Numbered from the stretch's first letter, positions 36,601 to 44,817 are shown. The stretch: 64,000 bases of DNA from Streptomyces sp. RFCAC02 (GCF_004193175.1 NZ_SAUH01000001.1:3991001-4055000); one strand, 5' to 3'. Notes: generated by a model not told the origin, from the letters alone. A program made the numbers and translations.

Positions 36601-37604
36601 CGGCCGGGCGTGGCGAAGCGGCGGGTGTGGCCGGTGGCCGGGTCGTAGAGGGCGTAGCCGCCGTCCGCGAGGCGGCTGAGGGGGCGGCGCGGGCCGGTCA
36701 GGGGCATGACGGGCGCGCCGGGTCCCGCCGGGTGCGGGTAGTCGAGCAGCATGCCGTCGGCGGCGACGAGGACGACGCCCTTGCGGTCGACCTCCAGACG
36801 CTCGTCCACGGTCGACGACCAGGTGAGGCCGAACCAGCGGCCGGCGCGGTGGCCCGAGTCCAGGCGCCGCGTGAACGCGAGGGGCAGGACGCCGGGCAGC
36901 GTCAGGTCGGTCTGCGGCAGGAACACGTGGCCGGTCACCAGGTCGATCGGGTCGCTGCCGCCGTCGCGGATCATCGTGCGGAGGCGGGACCGGACGGCGG
37001 CCGGGCCGTCGTCCAGCATGGCGCGGCCGGCGGTGGACGCGTCCGTGCCCGGGGTGGGCGCGGCGGGGCCTGCCGCGGAGCCGTCCGCCGACCACGTGCG
37101 GCTGCGGACGCCGGCCTCGGCCGCCTCGCCGATGTCCCGCGCGGCCTCGCGCGCCGCCTCCTCCCGCATCAGCCGGGCGTCCTCCGCGAGCCGGCGCGCG
37201 TCGTCGAGGTCACGGGCCGCCGCGGACCCGGGATCGTCCCGCGCCGCGGTGAGGTCGGCCTGCGCGGCGATGGCCCGCTCCAGGGCGCGGTCGGCCCGGC
37301 CCTGCGCGGTCTGCAGCTTCGGCCAGTACGCGCGCAGCGCCCGCGCGCACAGGTCGTACGAGGTCTGGAGCCGCGTCAGGTTCTCCGGGACGCCGTCGAA
37401 CTCGTCGCGGAACGCATCCGCCGACAGCCCCGACCAGTCCCGCACGGCGCGGTCCCCGGCCATGCCGCGGATCTTCCCCAGCGCCTCACCGACATCATCG
37501 GCGAACGTCTGCAACTCGTCGGCGAGCGTCCGCACGTCCTCGGGGCTGCCCGGGGTCGGGTCGGAGTCCATCCCCACCGGACTCCAGTCGGACGCACGCC
37601 CCAT
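33666..37604 (-). CDS. RHS/YD-repeat polymorphic-toxin-like protein with short tip
   Basis: A 1312-residue RHS protein. Residues ~1-170 resemble a WXG100/coiled-coil export module (SPEDVRTLADELQTFADDVGEALGKIRGM, then WSGLSADAFRDEFDGVPENLTRLQTSYDLCARALRAYWPKLQ). DUF6531-like start DPIDLVTGHVFLPQTDLTLPGVLPLAFTRRLDSG at about 210. Some 30 YD repeats (YDAAGRPVxxxD) follow. The RHS core ends HYNYHRYYDPETARYLSQDPLGLDPAPNPRAYVANPLEQSDPLGLS, normally the junction to a toxin. Here only about 65 further residues remain, without a recognisable catalytic motif. ATG 37604 chosen because MGRASDWSPVGMDSDPTPGSPEDV matches the usual start of this family. No clear immunity gene is adjacent. Confidence 0.85.
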   Translation of the reverse strand: MGRASDWSPVGMDSDPTPGSPEDVRTLADELQTFADDVGEALGKIRGMAGDRAVRDWSGLSADAFRDEFDGVPENLTRLQTSYDLCARALRAYWPKLQTAQGRADRALERAIAAQADLTAARDDPGSAAARDLDDARRLAEDARLMREEAAREAARDIGEAAEAGVRSRTWSADGSAAGPAAPTPGTDASTAGRAMLDDGPAAVRSRLRTMIRDGGSDPIDLVTGHVFLPQTDLTLPGVLPLAFTRRLDSGHRAGRWFGLTWSSTVDERLEVDRKGVVLVAADGMLLDYPHPAGPGAPVMPLTGPRRPLSRLADGGYALYDPATGHTRRFATPGRDRIARLTRVTDLNGNTIDFHHDPHGTPVAIEHSGGYRLRLTTESGRVTALQVADPADGTLTTVRTFHYTRGHLTRVTDATGHATGFTYDRRGRVTSWTDSNGRAYHYAYDDRDRCVEAHGDAGHIALTLAYDGTHPDWPGHRVTTLTTAQGAVTRCVVNDLGQVVAEIDPLGTVTRAAYDRHHGVTAWTDGLGRTTRIVRDASGRPVEVVRPDGASARAVHDPATRTAALALPGGAGWRRAHDERGNCTAVTDPAGATTRYTYDDRGALASVTDPSGATTRIVSDAAGRPVRVTDPLGHTVVHAYDAFGRLVATTDALGGTTRTAWTAEGRVARRTGPDGAEERWEYDGEGNCVRHTDARGRTTSYEYSHFDTLVARTGPDGVRYAFAYDAALRLVRVTNPRGQSWKYEYDAAGRPVAETDFDGHRVTYRHDAAGRLVHRANQAGQTVTWTYDDLGRLTAKTVDHLRHTFEHAPDGGLARATAPGCEITWRRDAAGRITAETVDGRTLAFTHDAAGRRTSRTTPSGVRTVYGYDAAGRPAYVETGGHRVTFARDGAGRESVRQVDGGLTLTRDHDPAGRLTGLAVTPGAAGPARRRAWSYGPGGALVGVHDDERGTSRFTLDAAGRVTDVCTRDWAESYAYDAAGNQTHASWSGDPAHAEPQGDRVYSGTRVSRAGAVHYTYDRAGRVTTRRRTRLSRAPEVWRYAWDAEDRLVALTTPDGTVWRYVYDPFGRRVAKLRMAPDGRSVAEETTFTWDDATLVEQTTTGADAASVTTLTWEHDGPAPVTQTERLGDRRTGTETGRRCLAVVTDPIGTPVELVAPDGRVTWRARSTVWGYAAWRGGGPAGTPLRFPGQYHDAESGLHYNYHRYYDPETARYLSQDPLGLDPAPNPRAYVANPLEQSDPLGLSACSIVPTGTPAWLDARPGPDLSDDPALAATGYGRGAHACVTPAPPDVAESLHALEAPTDTPRHDPAFT

Positions 37605-37817
37605 GACCGTTACCCCCGCCTTGCCGCCTGTTCGAGACGCCACCCACGGTAAGGAGGGGGCACACGCCGTTCAACGCCTGTTCTGTCACAGGACGTCCAC
37701 GAGTACGCGATCACCGGCGTGTACGAGGTGCGCCGGAGGGCGCCGCGGTGCCGCGGCGACAGACTCTAGGCTGGGTTCGCCGGTGGAAAGGGTCCGGCGG
37801 CGACCAGGGGAGGCGCG

Positions 37818-39848
37818 ATGGACGGTGTCGACTTCACACGGCAGGACGTCGAGGCGACCCTGGAGGTGTCGCCCTGGGAGCTGCGGGACGCGTTCACCGC
37901 CGAGATCGACCCGGACAGCATGGCGGAGACGGCCGCCCTGTACGCGCGGGCGGCGGGGGAGGCCGAGGGCGCCGGCGACCTCGCGGCGGCGGCCGCCCGC
38001 GCGGGGGAGGAGGCGGGGCGGCTGGACGGCGCGTCCCTGGTCGACGGCCGTGAGCGCATCGACGCGTCCGAACGCGACCTGCACGGCAACGGCGCGGAAC
38101 TCGACCGCGTCACCGGTCTCCTCGTACGGGCGATGAACCGCGCGCTGGACGCCGTGGACGAGGTGAACGGCCCCATGGACGGACCCGACGGGCTCGACGC
38201 CTACTTGGCGGCGCAGGTGGAGCAGGCCAGGCAGGAGCTGGCCGACACGCCCCTGCTGGAATCCAACCCGTACGACGGCGACCTGCTGACACCCGGCACC
38301 GGCGGCGCGCTGTCGCGGACCGCGCTGATCAGGCTCCGCCACCTGACGGCCGTCGCCGACCGGGCGCGGGAGACCGCGGGTGACATGACCGAGGCCATCA
38401 CGCAGTACCGGCGCCGGCTGCTGGAGTACGGCGAGGAACTGAGCGACGCGGACTACGACATCACCGAGGGGCCGCTCGGCCTGTGGACGACCGGCGGCAT
38501 GGCCGAGTTCGCCGCCGGACAGGTCGCCCGCGAACTCGACTCGGGCCATCCGGACCCGGAGGTGCTCGCGCGGTACACGGAGACCCTGGAGACCATCGGG
38601 CTGCGGCTCTACGACCCGATCACCGGCCTGCCCCTGTCGGGTGTCCGGCTCACCGCCGGGGAACTGGCGTACCTGGAGCGTTTCTACGCCGCTCTCGGCG
38701 CGGACGACCTGGCGGCGCTCGGTGCGCTCGCCGGCGGACCGCTCGCGCTCGACCCCGCGCGGCGCGACCCGCTGACGGACGCACTGACCCGCGTGGCCGA
38801 CGGCATCGTGATGCTCACCGACCCGGCGGTGGGCGGCTCGCCGGACCGGATGCCCGCCGCAGTGAGCGCCTACCTGGACGTGGCCGACGACCCCGCGCCG
38901 GCCCGGAACACCGACGGCCTCACCCCGGAGCGGTTCGAGGACTTCGGACGCCTGATGGCCGCCGCGTCCCACGAGCCGGGCACGGAACTCGGCCGTGAAC
39001 TGGCCGCCCAGCGCACCGTACGGGCGCTGTGGGCCGCGCAGGACACCACGCTCGTCGAGTTCGACGGCGAGATGCTCGGCGACCCGGAGGCCAGGGCGGC
39101 GCGGGAGGAGGAGCTGCGGCGGGCCTTCGCCGCGATGGACCCCGCGGCGCGGGCGGAGTTCTGGGCGGCGCACCGCGACGCCCTGGTGGACGCCGGCCTG
39201 TTCGCCGCCCCGCTGGACCGCCACTGGGCCGAGGCGGCCGGCCCCTACGACGTGCAGGAACCCCTGGTCCGTGACTACGGGCTGGAGGGCGAGCTGTCGG
39301 CGGGCGCGACCGTGGCGGACGTCTTCGGGTACGACCACGCCGCCCGCATGCTGAACCACTACCTGGACGGCTCGGGGAAACCCGTCGGTGTGGACGTGGA
39401 CGACATGCTGAAGGTGTCGCCCGTCGTCAATCAGGCGGTGGAACGGGCCGTGGCGGAGAACCGGGAGGAGTGGGTGCGGCAGGCGACGGAGGCGTTCCGG
39501 GCGAACGGCGGCCGACCCGTGTCCGTACCCGTGCGGAGCGGCGCCGCGGGGTTCGAGTTCGACGACCAGGACTGGTACCTGGCGCTTGCGCACGCCGAAC
39601 TCGACGTCGCGGGCGTGGTGGTCGTGGAGCCGGGCGCGGACGGCCGGCCGGAGGCCCGGCTCGACTACCAGGTCAACGTGTGGGACCGCTACAACTGGGA
39701 CGACGGCAAGGTCGCCGAGTTCGGCCCGATCACGATCCACAGCCACGACATCGGCCGGCTGCACAGCACGGGCCTGGCACAGGACTTCGACGTACGCGGC
39801 TCCAGCTCGGTACGGCAGTCCCCCCTGCCCCTGGACGGGGACGATTGA
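37818..39848 (+). CDS. Large helical protein, possible RHS-associated effector partner
   Basis: A 676-residue, acidic, mostly helical protein divergent from the RHS gene. The first 230 residues contain long helices with WXG-like character (YARAAGEAEGAGDLAAAAARAGEEAGRLDGASLVDGRERIDASERDLHGNG). Residues 250-530 are Leu/Ala-rich helical. The last ~100 residues switch to a compact alpha/beta module (DQDWYLALAHAELDVAGVVVVEPGADGRPEARLDYQVNVWDRYNWDDGK, then DIGRLHSTGLAQDFDVRG), reminiscent of C-terminal modules of actinobacterial secreted conflict proteins. No catalytic motif is identified. Confidence 0.65.
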   Translation: MDGVDFTRQDVEATLEVSPWELRDAFTAEIDPDSMAETAALYARAAGEAEGAGDLAAAAARAGEEAGRLDGASLVDGRERIDASERDLHGNGAELDRVTGLLVRAMNRALDAVDEVNGPMDGPDGLDAYLAAQVEQARQELADTPLLESNPYDGDLLTPGTGGALSRTALIRLRHLTAVADRARETAGDMTEAITQYRRRLLEYGEELSDADYDITEGPLGLWTTGGMAEFAAGQVARELDSGHPDPEVLARYTETLETIGLRLYDPITGLPLSGVRLTAGELAYLERFYAALGADDLAALGALAGGPLALDPARRDPLTDALTRVADGIVMLTDPAVGGSPDRMPAAVSAYLDVADDPAPARNTDGLTPERFEDFGRLMAAASHEPGTELGRELAAQRTVRALWAAQDTTLVEFDGEMLGDPEARAAREEELRRAFAAMDPAARAEFWAAHRDALVDAGLFAAPLDRHWAEAAGPYDVQEPLVRDYGLEGELSAGATVADVFGYDHAARMLNHYLDGSGKPVGVDVDDMLKVSPVVNQAVERAVAENREEWVRQATEAFRANGGRPVSVPVRSGAAGFEFDDQDWYLALAHAELDVAGVVVVEPGADGRPEARLDYQVNVWDRYNWDDGKVAEFGPITIHSHDIGRLHSTGLAQDFDVRGSSSVRQSPLPLDGDD

Positions 39849-39905
39849 GGCGGCCGCCTCGGCGGCCACGGCTCGGTACCCGTTTCCACGAGACCGGCAC
39901 GAGGT

Positions 39906-41369
39906 CTATGGCTGGACCTTCGGGACACCTCCCCTCCGGCCGATCGAGAAGGCGATCCTGTACACGTCGGGCAGGTCGATGCGGCCGTCCTTGCGCCGGC
40001 GCATCACACCCAGGGCGATCAGCTCGTCGATCAGGCGGAGGTGGTCATCCGGGTACCGCGGCCCGGTGCGGACCTCCGTTCCGGACTCGCCCGCGCCGGT
40101 GCGAGCGGCCTCTTTGCCCAGCGACGCCGTCAAGTTGCCGTCCTCCCAGAGCTGCAGGACGAGATTCTGGTCGATCGGCACCTGTTGGCCTACCAGCGGG
40201 TCAATCACCGTACGCACCCACGGCATGTCCTCACGGATCTCGATGACCCGGGTCTGCGAAGCCGATTGGACCCCTTTCCTGATGCCCTCGTGGTGGATGG
40301 CGTACCCATGACTGGCGTACTTCCCCCGCGTCTCGTGCACGGCAACGCTCAGCGCGTTGAGGAAGCTGCGGGGGCTCACCTGTTCGACGCCGTCCATGAG
40401 GTGGTTGGGCAACCAGGTGTAGGTGATGCCTTTCCTGTAATTGGCGCCCATGTACGGGCCGGCCAGATCACTGAGGACCGACGCTTGCAGTTGCTCGTCG
40501 CCGAGCAGCGTCGGGGGAGGAAGGTGCCGTCCGGCATGCTCTGTCCAATTGCCGGTCCACGAGCGGAACCTCGCCGATTCGGCGCTTTCCTGGTTGCCGA
40601 GGTAATGGAAGAACAAGCCGTACAGATTGGTCGTCGTCCACTGCAGACTGGCGGCGTTCGACGTCAGCTTCGACGCGTCGGGGAAATGGAGCAGTGCGCC
40701 GTCGAACATGTCGGGCCGGATGAAGATCTTGCACCGGATGTTCCTGGTGCTCAGCCGCATCTCGAGGGCCAGTTGCAGAATCCCGGCGACGAGCCGGTCC
40801 GCCTGTCCACGATCCTGATGGAGGTGCTCCAGCGCATCGAAGAGGACCAGGTGTGTGAGGCCGTCTGCCGCTGCCTGCCTGTCCGCCCGGGCGACGGTTC
40901 GATCTCGGGCGCCCGGGTTGGCCTGTACCCAGGCGATGCGATCCTTCCACTCCATGTACCCCTGGAGTTCGGGTTGTCCGAGAGCCACCAGGAGCACCGC
41001 GTTCCAGAGGTCGTACGCGCGCACTCCCTCGCCGGCCAGGTTCGCCAGCTCACCCGCTCCGGGGTACAGGTCCGGATTCAGCGTCGCGCCGTAACCGGGC
41101 GAGACCCTGACGTTGCGGAGCCGCTCGATGCGGTATTCCTCGGCCGCGACATCCCGAAGCCGGGAATCGAGCAGTGAGCGGCACCAGAAGGTCTTGCCCA
41201 CGCCTCGCCCACCCCGCACCACAGTCGTATCGATGTGAAGGGCGAGTCGATGTGAGTCGGGCGTGAAGAGGTTGAAGAGCGTCGGCTCAACCGTGTCCGC
41301 GTCCTGCGCGGGCGGCAGTGCCGAGACCAGCAGGTTCCGGCAGTCCTCGGTCTCGAGCGGCGCGGTCAT
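39906..41369 (-). CDS. P-loop ATPase, third gene of HEPN/KGGVGR cassette
   Basis: A 487-residue AAA/STAND-like NTPase. Walker A GGRGVGKTFW (about residue 53), a probable Walker B LTHLVLFDALEHLHQ (about 170), and a sensor-like region RCKIFIRPDMFD (about 215). The C-terminal part looks like a winged helix (DDHLRLIDELIALGVMRRRKDGRIDLPDVYRIAF). The ATG overlaps the stop of the KGGVGR ATPase gene (ATGA), indicating stoichiometric coexpression. Composition is less extreme in GC than neighbouring housekeeping genes. Function unknown; association with conflict systems is inferred. Confidence 0.78.
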   Translation of the reverse strand: MTAPLETEDCRNLLVSALPPAQDADTVEPTLFNLFTPDSHRLALHIDTTVVRGGRGVGKTFWCRSLLDSRLRDVAAEEYRIERLRNVRVSPGYGATLNPDLYPGAGELANLAGEGVRAYDLWNAVLLVALGQPELQGYMEWKDRIAWVQANPGARDRTVARADRQAAADGLTHLVLFDALEHLHQDRGQADRLVAGILQLALEMRLSTRNIRCKIFIRPDMFDGALLHFPDASKLTSNAASLQWTTTNLYGLFFHYLGNQESAESARFRSWTGNWTEHAGRHLPPPTLLGDEQLQASVLSDLAGPYMGANYRKGITYTWLPNHLMDGVEQVSPRSFLNALSVAVHETRGKYASHGYAIHHEGIRKGVQSASQTRVIEIREDMPWVRTVIDPLVGQQVPIDQNLVLQLWEDGNLTASLGKEAARTGAGESGTEVRTGPRYPDDHLRLIDELIALGVMRRRKDGRIDLPDVYRIAFSIGRRGGVPKVQP

Positions 41370-42706
41370 CGCGATCCTTCGATCATCAGGTGGGTGGTTG
41401 TTCTCAGGAAGGACTGGTACGCGGCGCGGACGAACTCCCGCTTGTCCCAGTCCGGTGTGGAAGCCGCGTCGAGACCGACGAGTTCGACGGTGAACAGAAT
41501 GGGGATCGGTGAGTGCGGTGCCGCATCGTCCTCCGGTCCGGGATTGAAGCCCGTCTCGCCGTCGACGAGGTTGTCGTAGAGAGTGGAGAAGCAATCCCAG
41601 GCGTGTTCCCGGAACGCCTCCAGGTAGGCCGGGGCGTCGGAGTCCGGGACCATTGAGGCGACCATGCGCAGCTTCTCCCGGATCTCGGGCGCCTGGCCCG
41701 AGGAAAGCCATGCTGTGAAGAGATCTCTGTAACCCGCCCACGTCTGGCGGCTGTCCGTGCCGAACAGGAGGGCGAGGTCGCACAGCCGTGAGATCGCTAC
41801 GGCGGCGATGTCGTGGATGCCCGCCCGGCTGTCGAGGAGTACGACGTCGGGGCGGCGACTCTGCCTCGCGACCGCGTCCTCGCACGCGTGGACCGCCGCC
41901 TCCAGACGATCCGCGAACCCCCCCTGACCGTGCCCGGGGATATCGGCGTAGACCCGGTTGAGCTTGTCGACGTAGGAATACTCCGTGCCGGGCGCACCCT
42001 GGCCCCGTGCAGGGGCCACCCACAGCTCACCGTTGTTCATGAGCTGGAAATGCGTGGCCTGGGTGACGAGGTCAAGACCTTCCTCGTTGCCCAGGGCGGA
42101 TTCCACGAGCTGGTCGATGATCCCGTATTGAGGCATCTGCTCTTCGGCCACGAGCAGCGGACCCGCTCCGGGGGACTCGAGGTCGAGATCGATGACAAGA
42201 ACGCACTTGCCCTGCTCGGCGAGGTGTTTCGCCAGCATGAACGTCGCGGTCGAGCGGCCCACACCGCCTTTGAACCCGTACAGCGCCGTGCGCGCGGTGC
42301 GTACCCCCGCGGAGTCCGCTCGCGGCGTGCTCACCCGTGCCCAGTCCGCACCGACCACGGTGTTGTCGAGCCGGCGGATGCTGCCCTGACCCGGCTCGGC
42401 GACGTGACCGAGTTCGTCGGCCGCACGAGGCGACGCGAAGTAGGCGTCGGGTTGGAACAGGCTGGAAGCCAGAAGCAGCGGCCGGTCCGCCGCGTACCTG
42501 CCGAGCGTTCTGGCGAGTTGCGCGCGCCACTCGTCGGTCGAGCTCGTGTCGACCGCACCGTGCCGGTCGTCCAGGAGCAGGGACAGCCGGCCGAAGATGT
42601 CTCGCACGACCAGCACGTCGACGCCGGCCGCGGCCACCTCGTGAGCGACGTTCAGCGCGAGTGGGCGAGCCTCGTCGAAGCGGACCGGATCGCGCTCCGA
42701 GGTCAC
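41366..42706 (-). CDS. KGGVGR-type ParA/MinD-like ATPase
   Basis: A 446-residue protein. An N-terminal ~120 residues precede a deviant Walker A P-loop domain: TALYGFKGGVGRSTATFMLAKHLAEQGKCVLVIDLDLESPGAGPLL. The KGGVGR form replaces KGGVGKT of ParA. DVVLLDSRAGIHDIAAVAISRLCDLALLFGTDSRQTWAGY is the switch-II/Walker B equivalent. GTG start overlaps the HEPN-like gene stop (GTGA) and its stop overlaps the next ATPase. KGGVGR-variant ATPases occur mostly in bacterial conflict-type operons rather than with plasmid partition genes; no centromere-like repeats or parB are seen here. Confidence 0.82.
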   Translation of the reverse strand: MTSERDPVRFDEARPLALNVAHEVAAAGVDVLVVRDIFGRLSLLLDDRHGAVDTSSTDEWRAQLARTLGRYAADRPLLLASSLFQPDAYFASPRAADELGHVAEPGQGSIRRLDNTVVGADWARVSTPRADSAGVRTARTALYGFKGGVGRSTATFMLAKHLAEQGKCVLVIDLDLESPGAGPLLVAEEQMPQYGIIDQLVESALGNEEGLDLVTQATHFQLMNNGELWVAPARGQGAPGTEYSYVDKLNRVYADIPGHGQGGFADRLEAAVHACEDAVARQSRRPDVVLLDSRAGIHDIAAVAISRLCDLALLFGTDSRQTWAGYRDLFTAWLSSGQAPEIREKLRMVASMVPDSDAPAYLEAFREHAWDCFSTLYDNLVDGETGFNPGPEDDAAPHSPIPILFTVELVGLDAASTPDWDKREFVRAAYQSFLRTTTHLMIEGSR

Positions 42707-43209
42707 GTGAGTACTCCGTCCATGAGTGCCTGCTCGTGCAGACCGAGGATGCGTTCGGATGCCGCGCGCCGGGCCAGGACATCAGCCTCGTCGATGGAGG
42801 AACCGTCGCTGTAGCGTTCATGCACGTCCCAGGCGGCGAACGGCTCGGAGGCGGTCAGGATCGCGGCGAGAGCACTCCCGGTGCGGCCGTGAAGCAGGAG
42901 GGAGGCGTCGGAGATGACGTCTCCCGCATCGGACCACGCTTCGGGAAGGTGCCCGATGTACTTCGTCTTTCCGGCCTGCCGTGGAATGTACGGTTTGCTC
43001 GGGGGCCGGCCTCCTGGCGTGAGGGGCTCCATCGAGACCAGGGTGTACCTCAGCATGAGGCTCTTCAAGGCGCACTCCACGGCGAAGCCGAAGTGGTGAT
43101 CGGCGTTGGGCAGTCGGCCGTCGTCATGAAGGTAGACCGCGTCGCTGTGATGACGCAGCGCGGCCCTCGCGTAGTGATCTTCTCTCGAAGTCTGAGGCAC
43201 GGTTCGCAT
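42703..43209 (-). CDS. HEPN-like protein, first gene of the ATPase cassette
   Basis: A 168-residue helical protein. The stretch HYARAALRHHSDAVYLHDDGRLPNADHHFGFAVECALKSLMLRY matches the HEPN pattern in which an A/G-x-A-x-E-x-A-L-K-x-L helix packs in the dimer. WDVHERYSDGSSIDEADVLARR precedes a final helix ERILGLHEQAL, which contains R-x4-H (residues ~153-158), the form of the HEPN RNase motif. If functional it would be an RNA-cutting effector, but the motif position is not proof. It begins the coupled operon, with its start 54 bases from the divergent DinB gene. Confidence 0.66.
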   Translation of the reverse strand: MRTVPQTSREDHYARAALRHHSDAVYLHDDGRLPNADHHFGFAVECALKSLMLRYTLVSMEPLTPGGRPPSKPYIPRQAGKTKYIGHLPEAWSDAGDVISDASLLLHGRTGSALAAILTASEPFAAWDVHERYSDGSSIDEADVLARRAASERILGLHEQALMDGVLT

Positions 43210-43263
43210 CTTAGGACTCCGCCGCCCCCGGAGCGGAGGCGTTCTACGGGCAGGTCCGGGCCT

Positions 43264-43782
43264 ATGTCAGTGGTCGCTGGCAGCATGACGAGCGTGAGTA
43301 CGGATGTGATCGAGAAGCAGGCCCTGTCCGCGTTCCTCGCGGCGCAGCGGGGCGTCGTGCTGGCCGTTGTCGAAGGGCTCGACGCGCGTGCCCTGACCAC
43401 CGCGGTCCTGCCCTCCGGCTGGACGCCCCTCGGGCTCGTGGAGCACCTGGGGCACGCGGAGCGGCACTGGCTGCAGGAGGTCGTCGCGGGGGCGGCCGAG
43501 CCGCTGGCCTGGGCCGACGATCACGCGCCGCTGACGACGCCGCGACCGCCCGAGGAGGTGTTCGCCTTCTACGCCGACCAGTGCCGGCGCTCGGACGAGG
43601 TGATAGCCCGCACACCGCTGTCGGCGCCGCCGCTGGGCCGGCACCCCGATCCCCTGGACGGCGAGGTCACCGACCTGCGGTGGGTACTGCTCCACATGAT
43701 CGAGGAGACCGCGCGCCACGCCGGCCACCTGGACATCGTCCGCGAACTCATCGACGGCCGGACGGGCCTCGGACCCCGCTGA
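43264..43782 (+). CDS. DinB-family protein (DUF664)
   Basis: A 172-residue four-helix DinB/DUF664 protein. The three metal-site histidines are present: His in GLVEHLGHAERHW and the C-terminal HMIEETARHAGHLDIVRELIDG. Related proteins act as thiol-dependent S-transferases or are uncharacterised. ATG 43264 or 43285 could start it. A shared hairpin separates it from prs. Confidence 0.85.
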   Translation: MSVVAGSMTSVSTDVIEKQALSAFLAAQRGVVLAVVEGLDARALTTAVLPSGWTPLGLVEHLGHAERHWLQEVVAGAAEPLAWADDHAPLTTPRPPEEVFAFYADQCRRSDEVIARTPLSAPPLGRHPDPLDGEVTDLRWVLLHMIEETARHAGHLDIVRELIDGRTGLGPR

Positions 43783-43800
43783 ACGGCCACCGGTCCCGGT

Positions 43801-43830
43801 GCGCGAGGGCCGGGTCGGCGGCCCTCGCGC
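43801..43830. terminator. Bidirectional terminator (dinB-like/prs)
   Basis: Perfect 12-bp arms GCGCGAGGGCCG (43801-43812) and CGGCCCTCGCGC (43819-43830) with a 6-nt loop between convergent stop codons. Confidence 0.82.
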
Positions 43831-43839
43831 GGGGGAGGA

Positions 43840-44817
43840 TCAGGCGTCGCCCTCGAAGAGGCTGGTCACCGAGCCGTCCTCGAACACCTCGCGGACCGCG
43901 CGCGCGATCGTCGGAGCCATCGACAGGACGGTGATCTTGTCGAGCGCGACCTCGGTCGGCGTCGGCAGGGAGTTCGTGAAGATGAACTCGCTCACCCGCG
44001 AGTTCTTCAGCCGGTCGGCCGCCGGTCCCGACAGCACGCCGTGCGTGGCGGCCACGATGACGTCCGCCGCGCCGTTCGCGAACAGCGCGTCGGCCGCCGC
44101 GCAGATCGTGCCGCCGGTGTCGATCATGTCGTCCACCAGCACGCACACCCGGCCCTCGACCTCGCCGACGACCTCGTGGACCGTGACCTGGTTCGCCACG
44201 TCCGGGTCACGCCGCTTGTGGACGATCGCCAGCGGCGCCGCCAGCCGGTCCGCCCACCGGTCCGCCACCCGCACCCGGCCCGCGTCCGGCGACACGACCG
44301 TGAGCCGGTCCCGGTCCACCCGGCTGCCGATGTACTCGGTCAGCACGGGCAGCGCGAACAGGTGGTCCACCGGGCCGTCGAAATAGCCCTGCACCTGGTC
44401 GGCGTGCAGGTCCATCGTGATGATGCGGTGCGCGCCCGCCGTCTGCAGCAGGTCCGCCATCAGGCGGGCGGAGATCGGTTCACGGCCCCGGTGCTTCTTG
44501 TCCTGCCGCGCGTAACCGTAGAAGGGGATGATCACGGAGATGCTCCGCGCCGACGCCCGCTTCAGGGCGTCGATCATGATGAGCTGCTCCATGATCCATT
44601 TATTGATCGGGGCCGTGTGACTCTGCATCAGGAAACAGTCCGCACCGCGCACCGACTCCTGGAAACGCACGTAGATCTCGCCGTTCGCGAAGTCCACGGC
44701 CTTTGTCGGGACCAGCCCCACGCCCAATTCCGCGGCGACCTCCGCCGCGAGTTCGGGGTGGGCGCGGCCGGTGAAGAGCATGAGTTTCTTCTCGCCGGTG
44801 GTCTTGATCCCGGTCAC
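43840..44817 (-). CDS. prs: Ribose-phosphate pyrophosphokinase
   Basis: A 325-residue PRPP synthetase making 5-phosphoribosyl diphosphate from ribose-5-phosphate and ATP. Signatures: LFTGRAHPELAAEVAAELG, ESVRGADCFLMQSH, IPFYGYARQDKKHRGREPISARLMADLL, TMDLHADQVQGYFDGPVDHL, and the PRPP loop VCVLVDDMIDTGGTICAAADAL. GTG start with AAGGAG upstream. It follows glmU with a 66-base gap, forming the conserved glmU-prs pair. Confidence 0.96.
   Translation of the reverse strand: MTGIKTTGEKKLMLFTGRAHPELAAEVAAELGVGLVPTKAVDFANGEIYVRFQESVRGADCFLMQSHTAPINKWIMEQLIMIDALKRASARSISVIIPFYGYARQDKKHRGREPISARLMADLLQTAGAHRIITMDLHADQVQGYFDGPVDHLFALPVLTEYIGSRVDRDRLTVVSPDAGRVRVADRWADRLAAPLAIVHKRRDPDVANQVTVHEVVGEVEGRVCVLVDDMIDTGGTICAAADALFANGAADVIVAATHGVLSGPAADRLKNSRVSEFIFTNSLPTPTEVALDKITVLSMAPTIARAVREVFEDGSVTSLFEGDA

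Noticed and set aside
41366..42706. Chromosome or plasmid partition (parA) function for the KGGVGR ATPase.
   Set aside because: No parB-like gene or centromere-like repeats are nearby, the P-loop is KGGVGR rather than KGGVGKT, and the gene is coupled to HEPN-like and P-loop ATPase genes.
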